Position numbers and translations under genes: made by a program
Shown: in pieces, positions 34,737 to 35,034 of the stretch
Layout: each line of letters opens with the position of its first letter
Numbering within the stretch: the stretch's first letter is position 1
Assembly: GCA_016207035.1 (NCBI GenBank)
Contig: JACQQJ010000079.1
Location: 1 to 35,034, forward strand
Direction of reading: 5' to 3'
Length of the DNA stretch: 35,034 bases
Source: Nitrospinota bacterium
Lineage (GTDB): Bacteria > Nitrospinota > Nitrospinia > UBA9942
Notes under the pieces: model-generated
What the model was told of the DNA's origin: nothing
Seen by the model: only the letters and a program-made list of their open reading frames with translations
Database searches by the model: none

Positions 34737-35034
34737 ATGCTCAGTAATGAGGAAAAGATATTGAAAGAGCGTGGTAATTTCTGGCTGAGGTTTTTAGACC
34801 GCTATGTGGGTATACCATTTCTCTGTTTTCTTTCGCTATTTAAGGGCATTAAAAAAAGATCAGGGTATAGGATAGAAAATGTCCTTGTTATCAAGATCGG
34901 CGGAATAGGTGATACCCTACTCTTAATACCAATTTTAAAGGCTATAAAAAATACCCATGAAGGGGTTTCATTAACAGTAGTTTGCAGTAAAAATAATTAT
35001 GAAGTTTTAAACCGCCATCAGTTTATAGATAATC
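34737..35034 (+). CDS. GT9 family glycosyltransferase, 3' partial
   Basis: The frame runs off the right edge after 99 codons. After a short N-terminal helix (FWLRFLDRYVGIPFLCFLS), it has the GT9 start NVLVIKIGGIGDTLLLIPIL and LTVVCSKNN, in line with the heptosyltransferase at 32284. AAGGGG (34720-34725) precedes ATG 34737 (an in-frame TTG at 34731 is possible). The gene follows the GT4 gene by 21 bases. Confidence 0.85.
   Translation, partial: MLSNEEKILKERGNFWLRFLDRYVGIPFLCFLSLFKGIKKRSGYRIENVLVIKIGGIGDTLLLIPILKAIKNTHEGVSLTVVCSKNNYEVLNRHQFIDN

Overview
The window is a piece of bacterial chromosome with low-to-moderate GC (I estimate about 40% by eye). The organism is a Gram-negative bacterium: there is a signal-peptide porin ending in Phe, two heptosyltransferase-type GT9 enzymes and a MurJ/Wzx-type flippase. 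I cannot assign a phylum. The gene style (rpsU-yqeY-dnaG-rpoD block, poly-HAMP receptor, HD-GYP proteins, many palindromic intergenic repeats) would suit Nitrospirota, Schekmanbacteria or a deltaproteobacterial lineage, but that is inference. The left edge lies inside a tandem array and seems to carry base-call errors, which suggests a metagenome or short-read contig.

Region 1 (1-11061) is a chemosensory operon. It holds a giant poly-HAMP methyl-accepting protein (5' end outside the window), cheW, cheY, cheB, a short P2-less cheA, cheC, cheD and an HD-GYP protein, all on the + strand. No cheR is visible. The gaps hold palindromic repeats, and a truncated RelE-family toxin remnant lies antisense between cheD and the HD-GYP gene. 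The array has eleven exact 276-bp units, each encoding two HAMP-like modules, and feeds an ordinary MCP signalling tip.

Region 2 (11062-12233) is decayed DNA: hairpin repeats, then a scar joining the start of a response regulator to the ATPase end of a histidine kinase, then an AT-rich stretch that ends in a near-consensus sigma-70 promoter.

Region 3 (12234-17213) is the conserved macromolecular-synthesis block rpsU, yqeY, dnaG, rpoD, followed by two tRNA genes (CAU and CGU anticodons) and a strong terminator hairpin.

Region 4 (17227-20743) has a geranylgeranyl-reductase-type flavoprotein, a PlsC-type acyltransferase and a GAF-HD-GYP protein.

Region 5 (20744-24218) looks like an iron-responsive operon. 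A sigma-70 promoter is overlapped downstream by a near-perfect Fur box, followed by a DUF2325 protein, a possible 25-aa ORF, an outer-membrane porin, an exported FMN-binding protein and a PepSY-type two-helix membrane protein. This is the best candidate for an undescribed functional module, perhaps reductive metal acquisition.

Region 6 (24310-35034) is a surface-polysaccharide cluster: a GT2 gene on +; two GT4 genes, a methyltransferase, a B12-binding radical SAM enzyme, a MurJ-like flippase and a zinc-ribbon/Mth938 protein on -; then GT9, GT4 and a partial GT9 on +. The Mth938 gene carries a 66-bp palindromic element inserted in frame (22 codons). A 27-bp part of that element also lies inside another repeat upstream of cheA, so mobile palindromic elements seem to have shaped both genes and gaps here.
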